From Pseudomonas sp. NFACC02 (lineage in GTDB: Bacteria; Pseudomonadota; Gammaproteobacteria; Pseudomonadales; Pseudomonadaceae): a DNA stretch of 36,912 bases. The DNA lies in assembly GCF_900110765.1 (NCBI RefSeq), contig NZ_FOEO01000051.1:1-36912 (forward strand), written 5' to 3'. Position 1 is the first letter of the stretch, and each line of letters starts with the position of its first letter. Positions 26,289 to 34,901 of the stretch are shown one piece after another. The position numbers were made by a program, and so were the translations under genes. A model generated the notes under the pieces. The model was not told where the DNA came from and did no database searches. It saw nothing but the letters and a program-made list of their open reading frames with translations.

Positions 26289-28610
26289 ATGACTCGATCC
26301 CGTACTTCGAAAAAATCCCCCAAGCCCACCAACAGCCGCCTTCGCAGTCTGCTGGGCTGGGCCCTGAAACTCAGCCTCGTCGGCCTGGTGATTCTTGCCT
26401 GCTTCGCGGTGTACCTGGACTCCATTGTCCAGGAGAAATTCTCCGGAAAGCGCTGGACCATCCCCGCCAAGGTGTATGCACGGCCGCTGGAGCTGTTCGT
26501 CGGGCAGAAACTGTCCCGTGACGACTTCCTCATCGAACTCGATGCCTTGGGTTATCGACGTGAAAGCGTTGCCAACGGGCCGGGCGCTGCATCGGTGAAT
26601 GGCAACAACGTCGATCTGAATACACGCGGTTTCCAGTTTTATGAAGGTGCGGACCCTGCTCAGCAAATCCATGTGCGCTTCTCTGGCGATTATGTGGCTG
26701 ACCTTACGGCCGCCAATGGTTCGAAACTTGCCGTTGCGCGCCTTGAACCCTTGATGATCGGCGGTCTTTACCCGAAAAACCTCGAAGACCGCATTCTGAT
26801 CAAGCTCGATCAGGCGCCGCCTTACCTGCTCGACACGCTGGTAACCGTCGAAGACCGCGATTTTTATCACCATTTTGGCGTGTCGCCGAAGTCGATTGCC
26901 CGCGCCTTCTGGGTCAACGCCTCGGCGGGGCAGATGCGTCAGGGCGGTTCTACCTTGACTCAACAGTTGGTCAAGAACTTCTACCTGACCAGCGAGCGCA
27001 GTCTCACGCGCAAACTGACCGAAGCGATGATGGCTATCCTGCTGGAGATTCATTACAGCAAGCAGGAAATCCTCGAGGCATACCTCAACGAAGTCTTCCT
27101 CGGTCAGGACGGCCAGCGCGCCGTTCACGGTTTCGGCCTGGCGAGCCAGTATTTCTTCAGCCAGCCGTTGTCCGAACTCAAGCTTCATCAGGTGGCGTTG
27201 TTGGTTGGTCTTGTGAAGGGGCCTTCCTACTACAACCCGCGTCGCAACCCTGATCGGGCACTGGAACGCCGTAACCTGGTGCTTGATCTGCTCGAACAGC
27301 AAGGGGTTGCCTCGCCGGAAGCCGTGGCGGCGGCGAAGAAAATGCCGCTGGGCGTGACCAAAACCGGTTCGCTGGCCGACAGTTCGTTCCCGGATTTCCT
27401 GGACCTGGTCAAACGTCAACTGCGCCAGGACTACCGCGACGAAGACTTGACCGAAGAAGGCCTGCGCATTTTCACCAGCTTCGACCCGATCCTGCAAATG
27501 AAGTCGGAAGCCGCCGTTCGTGAGAGTTTCGCGAAGATGGCGGGTCGCAAGGGTTCCGATGAGATGGAAACGGCCATGGTCGTGACCAACCCGGAAACGG
27601 GCGAAGTGCAGGCTTTGGTCGGCAGCCGACAGGCGGGGTTTGCCGGATTCAACCGTGCGCTGGATGCCGTGCGTCCCATCGGCTCACTGGTGAAGCCGGC
27701 GATTTACCTGACCGCTTTGGAGCGGCCTCAGCAATACACGCTGACCAGTTGGATACCGGACGAGCCGTTTCAGGTGAAGGGGGCGGATGGCCAGATCTGG
27801 AAGCCCCAGAACTTCGATCACAAGGCTCACGGCAATATTTTCCTGTATCAGGGGCTGGCGCATTCCTACAACCTGTCCAGCGCCAAGCTGGGGCTGGATC
27901 TGGGCGTGCCGAATGTCTTCAAGACCCTCACCAAGTTGGGCGTGACCCGCGACTGGCCGACCTTTCCGTCGATGCTGCTGGGGGCTGGCGCACTGAGCCC
28001 GATTGAGGTGGCAACGATGTACCAGACCATCGCCAGCGGCGGCTTCAATACGCCATTACGAGGTATTCGGAGTGTGTTGACCGCCGAGGGCGAGCCGCTC
28101 AAGCGGTATCCGTTCCAGATCCAGCAGCGCTTCGACCCAGGTTCCATCTATCTGCTGCAGAACGCCATGCAGCGAGTGATGCGAGAAGGCACGGGCAAGT
28201 CGGTGTACAACGTACTACCAAGCACGCTGAATCTGGCGGGTAAGTCGGGGACGACCAACGATTCTCGTGACAGCTGGTTTGCAGGTTTCAGTCAGGATTT
28301 GCTGGCGGTGGTCTGGATGGGCCGCGACGACAACGGCAAGACACCGTTCACCGGCGCCACAGGCGCGTTGCAGGTCTGGACCAGCTTCATGAAAAAGGCC
28401 GACCCGCTTCCCCTGGACATGGCCATGCCGGATAACGTGGTTCAAGCCTGGGTCAATGCCTCAACCGGGCAGGGCACCGACGCCAGCTGCCCGGGCGCCG
28501 TACAGATGCCGTATATTCGCGGCAGTGAGCCGCAACCCGGGCCAGCGTGTGGCGGGCCGGCAGCGCCTGCCGAGTCGGTAATGGACTGGGTCAAAGGCTG
28601 GTTGAACTAA
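26289..28610 (+). CDS. mrcB: Penicillin-binding protein 1B (bifunctional)
   Basis: Inner-membrane peptidoglycan synthase that polymerises glycan chains and cross-links them in the periplasm. The 773-residue protein has a short basic cytoplasmic tail, one membrane helix (about 24-46), a UB2H-like domain that docks the activator, the GT51 domain (catalytic E188 in EDRDFYHH, then GGSTLTQQLVKN), and the transpeptidase domain with S466-LVK, S526-Y-N and K652-SGT. All active residues are intact. lpoP and a YqcC-family gene follow on the same strand; lpoP encodes the known lipoprotein partner of PBP1b in P. aeruginosa. The ATG has no Shine-Dalgarno sequence and lies right after the -10. Confidence 0.96.
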   Translation: MTRSRTSKKSPKPTNSRLRSLLGWALKLSLVGLVILACFAVYLDSIVQEKFSGKRWTIPAKVYARPLELFVGQKLSRDDFLIELDALGYRRESVANGPGAASVNGNNVDLNTRGFQFYEGADPAQQIHVRFSGDYVADLTAANGSKLAVARLEPLMIGGLYPKNLEDRILIKLDQAPPYLLDTLVTVEDRDFYHHFGVSPKSIARAFWVNASAGQMRQGGSTLTQQLVKNFYLTSERSLTRKLTEAMMAILLEIHYSKQEILEAYLNEVFLGQDGQRAVHGFGLASQYFFSQPLSELKLHQVALLVGLVKGPSYYNPRRNPDRALERRNLVLDLLEQQGVASPEAVAAAKKMPLGVTKTGSLADSSFPDFLDLVKRQLRQDYRDEDLTEEGLRIFTSFDPILQMKSEAAVRESFAKMAGRKGSDEMETAMVVTNPETGEVQALVGSRQAGFAGFNRALDAVRPIGSLVKPAIYLTALERPQQYTLTSWIPDEPFQVKGADGQIWKPQNFDHKAHGNIFLYQGLAHSYNLSSAKLGLDLGVPNVFKTLTKLGVTRDWPTFPSMLLGAGALSPIEVATMYQTIASGGFNTPLRGIRSVLTAEGEPLKRYPFQIQQRFDPGSIYLLQNAMQRVMREGTGKSVYNVLPSTLNLAGKSGTTNDSRDSWFAGFSQDLLAVVWMGRDDNGKTPFTGATGALQVWTSFMKKADPLPLDMAMPDNVVQAWVNASTGQGTDASCPGAVQMPYIRGSEPQPGPACGGPAAPAESVMDWVKGWLN

Positions 28611-28626
28611 GCGAAGAGGATGTGAA

Positions 28627-29382
28627 GTGAACAAGTGGTGGATTCCGGCTTTAACGGCTCTGGCTTTGCTCAACGGTTGCGCCAGTCAGACGCGCAGCAG
28701 CATCCCGGTGGTGGACGCCGGCTCGCGCGTCTCCAACGGCGAGCGCGTTTCGGCAAACCGTAACGCTCCCTATCGTGCGCCGGTACAGAGCCCGGCTCAG
28801 TCCCAATCGATTCAGGAAGATTCGGGTGTCACGGTGATGGTTCCGGGCGGCGCCAATGCCAGCGCTGCGCCGATCTCGACCTTCGTCCCGCCGACGTCGG
28901 CGCCGATCAGTACCGCCCCGATCAACACCGCTCCGGTCAACCAGGCACCGGCCGACAACAGCTACACGCCACCTGCGGCGACCAGCAACACCTACAATAT
29001 GCCCGCGTCGGCGCCGACCGGCATTCCGTCGGCGTCAAGCGGCGGCCTGTCAGCTGATGAGCAACTGGACGGTCCTGTTCTGGCGCTGCTGACCACCGCG
29101 CAGCAACAACAGAGCAGTGGTGATCTCAACGGTGCGTCGTCCAGCCTCGAGCGCGCGCAACGTGTCGCGCCACGCGAACCGCAGGTGCTCTACAAACTGG
29201 CGCAAGTACGTCTGGCTCAGGGCGATGCGCCTCAGGCAGAACAGTTGGCGCGTCGTGGTCTGACCTACGCCAACGGCCGCGCCAGCTTGCAGGCGAGCCT
29301 GTGGGGCCTGATCGCACAAGCGCGTGAAAAACAGGGCGACGCGGCCGGCGCCGCGCTGGCACGGCAGAAGGCCAATGGATAA
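28627..29382 (+). CDS. lpoP: Outer-membrane lipoprotein LpoP, activator of PBP1b
   Basis: A 251-residue lipoprotein. It starts with GTG (28627), supported by AGAGG seven bases upstream. The signal peptide ends in a lipobox LLNGC (Cys19). It is followed by a long Pro/Ser/Ala/Thr-rich disordered linker (to about 135) that could span the periplasm, and a C-terminal TPR-like domain (ALLTTAQQQQSSGDLNGA, REPQVLYKLAQVRLAQGD). This layout and the position 16 bases after mrcB match LpoP of P. aeruginosa, which stimulates PBP1b in place of enterobacterial LpoB. Its end overlaps the next start by 8 bases. Confidence 0.88.
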   Translation: MNKWWIPALTALALLNGCASQTRSSIPVVDAGSRVSNGERVSANRNAPYRAPVQSPAQSQSIQEDSGVTVMVPGGANASAAPISTFVPPTSAPISTAPINTAPVNQAPADNSYTPPAATSNTYNMPASAPTGIPSASSGGLSADEQLDGPVLALLTTAQQQQSSGDLNGASSSLERAQRVAPREPQVLYKLAQVRLAQGDAPQAEQLARRGLTYANGRASLQASLWGLIAQAREKQGDAAGAALARQKANG

Positions 29383-29704
29383 ACGGTTTCCGGAGATCGC
29401 CGATCAGTTGCTCTTGATCGAGCGTGAGCTTCGCGTGCTGGGTTGGTGGAAAGATGTACCGCCCAGCGACGAGGCGCTGTCCAGTCGCGAGCCGTTCTGC
29501 GTCGACACGCTGGATTTCGATCAGTGGCTGCAATGGATTTTTTTGCCCCGGATGAAAGTCATCCTCGAGCAGGATCTGGCGCTGCCCAATGCCTCGGGCA
29601 TCCTTGAAATGGCGCAGATGGTCTATGCCAGTCGCGTCAGGGAAACCCGCAATCTGCAGGAACTGCTGGCGCAGTTCGACCGGCTGATCACCGAGTCGGT
29701 TTGA
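29375..29704 (+). CDS. YqcC family protein (DUF446)
   Basis: A 109-residue soluble protein of the YqcC/DUF446 family, recognised by the N-terminal QLLLIERELRVLGWW and the central FDQWLQWIFLPRMKVIL segments. It is predicted to be an all-helical bundle. ATG 29375 lies inside the last codons of lpoP (8-base overlap), implying coupled translation in the mrcB-lpoP operon; a longer frame in the same phase is not needed. Function is unknown; the operon suggests, but does not prove, a link to cell-wall synthesis. It ends only three bases from the convergent DUF4124 gene. Confidence 0.87.
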   Translation: MDKRFPEIADQLLLIERELRVLGWWKDVPPSDEALSSREPFCVDTLDFDQWLQWIFLPRMKVILEQDLALPNASGILEMAQMVYASRVRETRNLQELLAQFDRLITESV

Positions 29705-29707
29705 CGT

Positions 29708-30136
29708 TCAATTGCAGGTATCGTCGATGGACTTCCTGATCTCGGCGATACGTGCCTGACGCTCCTCTTCGGTAAAGCGTCTGTATTCCCCATTGACCTC
29801 TTCACGCACCCGCGGGTTGTTTTGCAGTTGCGCAAGGTTGGTGCGTTGACGGTCGCAGTACTCTTTGCGCCTGGCTTCCTCGGCCGCCACTTGTTTCTTC
29901 ACTTTGGCGTCGATGGCCTGCTGTTCCTGATCGGCATCAGGGCGTGCCGCGGGCGTGACCGCGGTTGGGGCGACCGGCTTTTGTATGTCGATTTCCTGGG
30001 CGGACTGTCCGGCGGGTGGCTGGGCGTCGAAGTGCGTCACGCCTTGTGCATCGACCCACTTATAGATCTGGGCCGCCTGACCGGTAGCAGTCCCAACTGC
30101 CAGCGCCAGCGCGGTGGCGAGAGTCATCCAGCGCAT
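29708..30136 (-). CDS. DUF4124 domain-containing secreted protein
   Basis: A 142-residue protein with a Sec signal peptide (cleavage likely after GQAA at about 22), a short DUF4124 domain (QIYKWVDAQGVTHFDAQPP, about 23-41), a low-complexity linker and a charged helical C-terminal half (KVKKQVAAEEARRKEYCDRQ) with two cysteines. The ATG follows AAGGAAGCAGT, a good Shine-Dalgarno sequence. Such proteins are common in pseudomonads and are periplasmic, without known activity. It stands alone, convergent to the mrcB operon with a three-base gap and no shared terminator. Confidence 0.88.
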   Translation of the reverse strand: MRWMTLATALALAVGTATGQAAQIYKWVDAQGVTHFDAQPPAGQSAQEIDIQKPVAPTAVTPAARPDADQEQQAIDAKVKKQVAAEEARRKEYCDRQRTNLAQLQNNPRVREEVNGEYRRFTEEERQARIAEIRKSIDDTCN

Positions 30137-30546
30137 ACTGCTTCCTTAACGTCGTGTGCGGTGCTGACGAAACCTATCACAAGCACGACGGGACGACCTC
30201 ATTCGGTGCTTTTTCGTGCAGCGTGGATGAAGAAAGCGCATCGATGACTTGACTTGAGCGGGGCGAATCAGAACAATCCAAAGTTCGCTGTAGAGGGACT
30301 GCCAGAAGCAGACCGTCTCGGTAGATCATGAGGCGCACACCCGCGCCGACCTGTTACACCCGCAACGCGTTACCTCGCGCTGGGTGGGAAAACCCCGAAA
30401 CACTCAGGGGCGCTCCCAATACTTGCTCAGTCAGTGCTGACGTAGTCGGCGACCACCGTCGCTCATGCTCTGCTTTGCAGTAAACCTATTAAGACCCGTC
30501 TCCTCGTTTGTGTGGACGGTATTCTGGCGTTTTAGAGGTGAACAAC
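30137..30546. other. Leader/regulatory region of ilvIH
   Basis: A 410-base gap between the divergent DUF4124 gene and ilvI. No leader peptide rich in Ile, Val or Leu and no terminator-type attenuator was found. A 51-codon open frame (30328-30483, beginning MRRTPAPTCYTRNALP) occupies the middle but has no Shine-Dalgarno sequence, so it is probably chance. Short inverted segments (GTGGGAAAACCCC; CAGTCAGTGCTGAC) could fold. A clear sigma-70 promoter was not recognised. Confidence 0.4.
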
Positions 30547-32271
30547 GTGGAGCTTTTATCTGGCGCTGAAATGGTCGTCCGCTTTTTGCGTGACGAAGGC
30601 GTTGAGCATATCTATGGGTACCCGGGTGGTGCCCTCCTACATATTTACGACGCGCTGTTCAAAGAACCGGCCGTGAGCCACATCCTCGTTCGCCATGAAC
30701 AGGCTGCGACCCACATGGCTGACGGTTATGCACGTGCCACCGGCAAGGCGGGTGTGGTGCTGGTGACGTCCGGTCCTGGTGCGACCAACGCCATTACCGG
30801 CATCGCGACCGCCTATATGGACTCGATTCCGATGGTTGTTTTGTCGGGTCAGGTTCCTAGCAACATGGTGGGGACCGACGCATTCCAGGAAACCGACATG
30901 ATCGGGATCTCGCGCCCGATCGTGAAGCACAGCTTCATGATCAAGCATCCATCGGAAATCCCGGAAGTTCTGAAGAAAGCCTTCTATCTGGCGCAGTCTG
31001 GCCGTCCTGGTCCTGTCGTGGTCGACATTCCAAAAGACATGACCAACCCGGCTGAGAAATTCGAATACGTCTTCCCGAAAAAAGCCAAGTTGCGCTCCTA
31101 CAGCCCGGCAGTTCGCGGCCATTCGGGGCAGATCCGCAAGGCAGTGGAAATGCTTCTGGCCGCCAAGCGACCGATTATCTACGCCGGTGGCGGCGTGGTG
31201 ATGGGTAATGGCTCTGCATCGCTGACCGAGCTGTCGCAACTGCTGAACGCTCCGGTGACCAATACCTTGATGGGGCTGGGTGCCTATCCGGGGACTGATC
31301 GCCAGTTCGTCGGCATGCTGGGCATGCATGGCAGCTACACCGCCAACCTGGCTATGCACCACTCCGACGTGATCCTGGCGGTTGGCGCGCGCTTCGATGA
31401 TCGCGTGATCAACGGCGCCTCGCGCTTCTGCCCGGGCGCCAAGATCATTCACGTCGATATCGACCCGGCTTCGATTTCCAAGACCATCAAGGCTGACGTG
31501 CCAATCGTGGGTCCTGTCGAAAGCGTCCTGACTGAAATGGTTGCGACCCTCAAGGAAATCGGCGAGACCCCTAACAAGGAGTCGGTGGCGACCTGGTGGA
31601 AGCAGATCGACGAATGGCGCGCAGGCGGTGATCTGTTTCCGTACAACCGCGGCGACGGCAGCGTTATCAAGCCTCAAACGGTCATCGAGACGCTGTGCGA
31701 AGTAACCAAAGGCGATGCCTATGTCACTTCCGACGTGGGTCAGCACCAGATGTTTGCGGCGCAGTACTACCGGTTCAACAAGCCTAACCGCTGGATCAAC
31801 TCCGGTGGCCTGGGCACCATGGGCTTCGGTCTTCCCGCGGCCATGGGCGTTGCGCTGAGCTTTCCCGACGCACACGTTGCCTGCGTAACGGGCGAAGGCA
31901 GTATCCAGATGAACATTCAGGAGCTGTCGACCTGCCTGCAGTACAACCTGCCGGTGAAGATCATCCTGCTCAACAACGGCGTGCTCGGCATGGTCCGTCA
32001 ATGGCAGGACATGAGCTACAGCGGTCGTCACTCGCACTCCTACATGGAGTCGCTGCCTGATTTCGTGAAGCTGGTTGAAGCCTACGGTCACGTCGGCATG
32101 AAGATCACCGATCTGAAAGACTTGAAGCCGAAGATGGAAGAAGCGTTCGCCATGAAGGATCGCCTGGTGTTTCTGGACATCCAGGTCGACGTCTCCGAGC
32201 ACGTCTATCCCATGCAGATCAGAGACGGCTCGATGCGTGACATGTGGCTGAGCAAGACGGAGCGTACCTAA
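30547..32271 (+). CDS. ilvI: Acetolactate synthase III, large subunit
   Basis: Thiamine-diphosphate enzyme making 2-acetolactate (valine, leucine) and 2-aceto-2-hydroxybutyrate (isoleucine). The 574-residue catalytic subunit has YGYPGGALLHIYDAL and the activating glutamate in VRHEQAATHMADGYARATG. The thiamine-binding motif GEGSIQMNIQEL...LLNN sits near the C-terminus, and the FAD-binding middle domain is present. The start is GTG 30547 with AGAGG eight bases upstream; upstream codons in frame are non-conserved. The regulatory subunit gene ilvH starts 1 base after its stop, and ilvC follows, so this is the ilvIHC cluster. Confidence 0.96.
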   Translation: MELLSGAEMVVRFLRDEGVEHIYGYPGGALLHIYDALFKEPAVSHILVRHEQAATHMADGYARATGKAGVVLVTSGPGATNAITGIATAYMDSIPMVVLSGQVPSNMVGTDAFQETDMIGISRPIVKHSFMIKHPSEIPEVLKKAFYLAQSGRPGPVVVDIPKDMTNPAEKFEYVFPKKAKLRSYSPAVRGHSGQIRKAVEMLLAAKRPIIYAGGGVVMGNGSASLTELSQLLNAPVTNTLMGLGAYPGTDRQFVGMLGMHGSYTANLAMHHSDVILAVGARFDDRVINGASRFCPGAKIIHVDIDPASISKTIKADVPIVGPVESVLTEMVATLKEIGETPNKESVATWWKQIDEWRAGGDLFPYNRGDGSVIKPQTVIETLCEVTKGDAYVTSDVGQHQMFAAQYYRFNKPNRWINSGGLGTMGFGLPAAMGVALSFPDAHVACVTGEGSIQMNIQELSTCLQYNLPVKIILLNNGVLGMVRQWQDMSYSGRHSHSYMESLPDFVKLVEAYGHVGMKITDLKDLKPKMEEAFAMKDRLVFLDIQVDVSEHVYPMQIRDGSMRDMWLSKTERT

Positions 32272-32272
32272 T

Positions 32273-32764
32273 ATGCGGCACATCATTTCGCTATTGCTGG
32301 AAAACGAACCGGGTGCCTTGTCTCGCGTCGTCGGCTTGTTTTCGCAGCGTAACTACAACATCGAAAGCCTGACGGTGGCGCCGACCGAAGACCCGACCCT
32401 GTCGCGTCTGACGCTCACCACGGTTGGTCACGATGAGGTGATCGAGCAGATCACCAAGAACCTCAACAAGCTGGTTGAAGTGGTCAAGCTGGTCGATCTG
32501 TCGGAAAGTGCCCACATCGAGCGCGAACTGATGCTGATCAAGGTCAAGGCTACCGGTGCCCAACGTGCGGAAATCAAGCGCACCACGGACATCTTCCGCG
32601 GCCAGATCGTTGATGTTTCCAGCAGCGTCTACACGGTGCAGCTGGCAGGGACGAGCGACAAACTGGACAGCTTCATCCAGGCGATCGGCACCAGCGCCAT
32701 CCTGGAAACGGTACGCAGCGGCGTGACGGGCATTGCCCGTGGCGACAAAGTGCTGAGCATCTAA
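32273..32764 (+). CDS. ilvH: Acetolactate synthase III, regulatory subunit
   Basis: A 163-residue small subunit that stimulates IlvI and confers valine feedback inhibition. The N-terminal ACT domain is clear (MRHIISLLLENEPGALSRVV, NYNIESLTVAPTED), followed by the C-terminal half that contacts the catalytic subunit. Its ATG is one base after the ilvI stop, so translation is coupled. ilvC begins 47 bases later with its own Shine-Dalgarno sequence. Confidence 0.97.
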   Translation: MRHIISLLLENEPGALSRVVGLFSQRNYNIESLTVAPTEDPTLSRLTLTTVGHDEVIEQITKNLNKLVEVVKLVDLSESAHIERELMLIKVKATGAQRAEIKRTTDIFRGQIVDVSSSVYTVQLAGTSDKLDSFIQAIGTSAILETVRSGVTGIARGDKVLSI

Positions 32765-32811
32765 ATTAATTTAGCGAATGGCCTGAACGGCCGAGATAAC
32801 AGGGGAATTTC

Positions 32812-33828
32812 ATGAAAGTTTATTACGACAAAGACTGCGACCTTTCGATCATCCAGGGCAAGAAAGTTGCCATCATCGGTTACGGCTCCCAAGGCCACGC
32901 TCAGGCGTGCAACCTCAAAGACTCCGGCGTTGATGTCACTGTTGGTCTGCGTAAAGGTTCGGCTACTGTCGCCAAGGCTGAAGCCCACGGCCTGAAAGTG
33001 ACTGATGTTGCTTCCGCCGTTGCCGCTGCTGACCTGGTCATGATCCTGACCCCGGACGAATTCCAGTCCCAGCTGTACAAAAACGAAATCGAACCGAACA
33101 TCAAAAAAGGCGCGACCCTGGCCTTCTCCCACGGTTTCGCTATCCACTACAACCAGGTGGTTCCACGCGCTGACCTGGACGTGATCATGATCGCGCCAAA
33201 AGCGCCAGGTCACACCGTACGTACCGAGTTCGTCAAAGGCGGCGGCATCCCTGACCTGATCGCTGTTTACCAGGACGCTTCCGGCAACGCCAAAAACGTT
33301 GCACTGTCCTACGCCTCGGGCGTTGGTGGCGGCCGTACCGGCATCATCGAAACCACGTTCAAAGACGAAACCGAAACTGACCTGTTCGGCGAACAAGCCG
33401 TTCTGTGCGGCGGTACCGTTGAACTGGTCAAAGCCGGTTTCGAAACCCTGGTTGAAGCGGGCTACGCGCCAGAAATGGCTTACTTCGAGTGCCTGCACGA
33501 ACTGAAGCTGATCGTGGACCTCATGTACGAAGGCGGTATCGCCAACATGAACTACTCGATCTCCAACAACGCCGAATACGGCGAGTACGTGACTGGCCCT
33601 GAAGTCATCAACGCCGAATCCCGTCAGGCCATGCGCAACGCTCTGAAACGCATCCAGGACGGCGAATACGCGAAGATGTTCATCGCTGAAGGTGCAAGCA
33701 ACTACCCATCGATGACCGCCAAGCGCCGCAACAACAAGGCTCACGGCATCGAAATCATCGGCGAGCAACTGCGCTCGATGATGCCTTGGATCGCGAAGAA
33801 CAAGATCGTGGACCAGACCAAGAACTAA
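32812..33828 (+). CDS. ilvC: Ketol-acid reductoisomerase (NADP+)
   Basis: Second common enzyme of valine/isoleucine synthesis: it isomerises and reduces acetolactate to dihydroxyisovalerate using NADPH and Mg2+. The 338-residue class I protein has the Rossmann motif IIGYGSQGHAQA and the metal-binding ETDLFGEQAVLCGG and CLHELKLIVDLMYEGG blocks. The ATG is preceded by AGGGGAATTTC. Codon choice is noticeably more biased than in the neighbours, as expected for a highly expressed gene. A strong terminator follows. Its product line also supplies ketoisovalerate for PanB. Confidence 0.97.
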   Translation: MKVYYDKDCDLSIIQGKKVAIIGYGSQGHAQACNLKDSGVDVTVGLRKGSATVAKAEAHGLKVTDVASAVAAADLVMILTPDEFQSQLYKNEIEPNIKKGATLAFSHGFAIHYNQVVPRADLDVIMIAPKAPGHTVRTEFVKGGGIPDLIAVYQDASGNAKNVALSYASGVGGGRTGIIETTFKDETETDLFGEQAVLCGGTVELVKAGFETLVEAGYAPEMAYFECLHELKLIVDLMYEGGIANMNYSISNNAEYGEYVTGPEVINAESRQAMRNALKRIQDGEYAKMFIAEGASNYPSMTAKRRNNKAHGIEIIGEQLRSMMPWIAKNKIVDQTKN

Positions 33829-33860
33829 GATCGTACGAATCGGGTTCCGGTTAACGAAGA

Positions 33861-33886
33861 ACGCGACCTCAGGGTCGCGTTTTTTC
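33861..33886 (+). terminator. Rho-independent terminator of ilvIHC
   Basis: ACGCGACC-TCA-GGGTCGCGT forms an 8-bp GC-rich stem, followed by six T residues. It lies about 32 bases after the ilvC stop. Confidence 0.93.
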
Positions 33887-33905
33887 GTTCCGGGGGCTCA
33901 TCTGG

Positions 33906-33911
33906 TATAAA
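33906..33911 (+). promoter_or_regulatory. Candidate -10 of pssA
   Basis: TATAAA lies about 70 bases upstream of the pssA ATG, just after the ilvC terminator. The matching -35 would overlap the terminator T-run and is weak. Confidence 0.4.
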
Positions 33912-33981
33912 GCTGCATCGTTTGTTGGCGCGACGCCGCCGCAAGCATTTGTCGAAATTTCATAGCTGCAAGGTATTGTCC

Positions 33982-34830
33982 ATGAGCGAACGTCCCGAAG
34001 AGCCAAACAAGGCCTCTGACGCCGAAAGCCTGCTACCGATCGATGAACATATAGAAGAGGGCCATGACGCCGAAGGCCGCAAGGTCAGGCATCGCGGCAT
34101 TTACCTGCTGCCGAACCTGTTTACCACGGCGAACCTGTTCGCGGGTTTTTACGCCATCATCAGTGCGATGAGTGCTCAGAGTGCAATGAGCGCGGGTGAC
34201 CAGGCGGGGGCGAGCAAATATTTCGCGTTCGCGGCCATCGCTATCTTCGTGGCCATGGTGCTCGACGGGCTGGATGGCCGTGTCGCGCGCATGACCAACA
34301 CCCAGAGTGCCTTTGGTGCCGAATACGACTCACTTTCCGACATGGTTGCTTTCGGTGTGGCACCCGCACTCTTGGCGTTCGGTTGGGCGCTGGGCGACAT
34401 GGGCAAAGTCGGCTGGATGGTCGCCTTTGTCTACGTTGCAGGCGCCGCGCTGCGGCTCGCGCGTTTCAACACGCAAGTAGGCAAAGCCGACAAGCGCTAT
34501 TTCATTGGTCTGGCCAGTCCGGCAGCAGCAGGCGTGGTCGCCGGAACGGTGTGGGCATTCAGCGATTACGGCATCCAGGGCTCCAGGCTGTCGTTCCTGG
34601 TCGCCTTGCTGGTCGCGGCCGCAGGCATGTTGATGGTCAGTAACATCAAGTACAACAGCTTCAAAGAGCTGGACTTGAAAGGGCGTGTGCCTTTCGTCGC
34701 CATTTTGGCGGTGGTGTTGGTCTTCGCTGTCGTGTTCAGCGATCCGCCCCGCATCCTGTTGCTGATTTTCCTCGGTTACGCAGCGTCGGGCCCGATCCAG
34801 TATCTGTTGCGCCTGCGTCGGCACAAGTAG
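33982..34830 (+). CDS. pssA: CDP-diacylglycerol-serine O-phosphatidyltransferase
   Basis: Integral membrane enzyme making phosphatidylserine, the precursor of phosphatidylethanolamine. The 282-residue protein has the CDP-alcohol phosphotransferase motif DGLDGRVARM...GAEYDSLSD complete with all aspartates. Several membrane helices span the C-terminal two thirds, after a hydrophilic acidic N-terminus of about 35 residues. ATG 33982 (MSERPEEPN) follows AAGGT twelve bases upstream; a 20-codon extension is open but arginine-rich and improbable. It is the type II (membrane) PssA, not the E. coli peripheral type I form. Confidence 0.94.
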   Translation: MSERPEEPNKASDAESLLPIDEHIEEGHDAEGRKVRHRGIYLLPNLFTTANLFAGFYAIISAMSAQSAMSAGDQAGASKYFAFAAIAIFVAMVLDGLDGRVARMTNTQSAFGAEYDSLSDMVAFGVAPALLAFGWALGDMGKVGWMVAFVYVAGAALRLARFNTQVGKADKRYFIGLASPAAAGVVAGTVWAFSDYGIQGSRLSFLVALLVAAAGMLMVSNIKYNSFKELDLKGRVPFVAILAVVLVFAVVFSDPPRILLLIFLGYAASGPIQYLLRLRRHK

Positions 34831-34854
34831 TTCTAATAGACTCATTTCCCGCAT

Positions 34855-34897
34855 ACTCCGCAGCTACAGGTGCTTCAGTTCTCCATTGCTGCGGAGT
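34855..34897 (+). promoter_or_regulatory. Hairpin sequestering the msrP ribosome-binding site
   Basis: ACTCCGCAGC (34855-34864) and GCTGCGGAGT (34888-34897) form a perfect 10-bp stem with a 23-base loop. The right arm contains the GGAG Shine-Dalgarno sequence (34893-34896), five bases before the ATG at 34902. In the folded state ribosomes would be blocked. Confidence 0.65.
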
Positions 34898-34901
34898 CAA
34901 C

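Noticed and set aside
26208..27497. 429-codon open frame opposite mrcB
   Set aside because: Antisense to the essential motifs of PBP1b; no conserved features.
30137..30546. Classical ilv attenuator
   Set aside because: No run of branched-chain codons and no terminator hairpin with a T-run before ilvI.
30637..32286. 549-codon open frame opposite ilvI
   Set aside because: Histidine/arginine-rich shadow of a conserved enzyme gene.
32761..33768. 335-codon open frame opposite ilvC
   Set aside because: Phe/Val-rich shadow caused by strong codon bias of ilvC.
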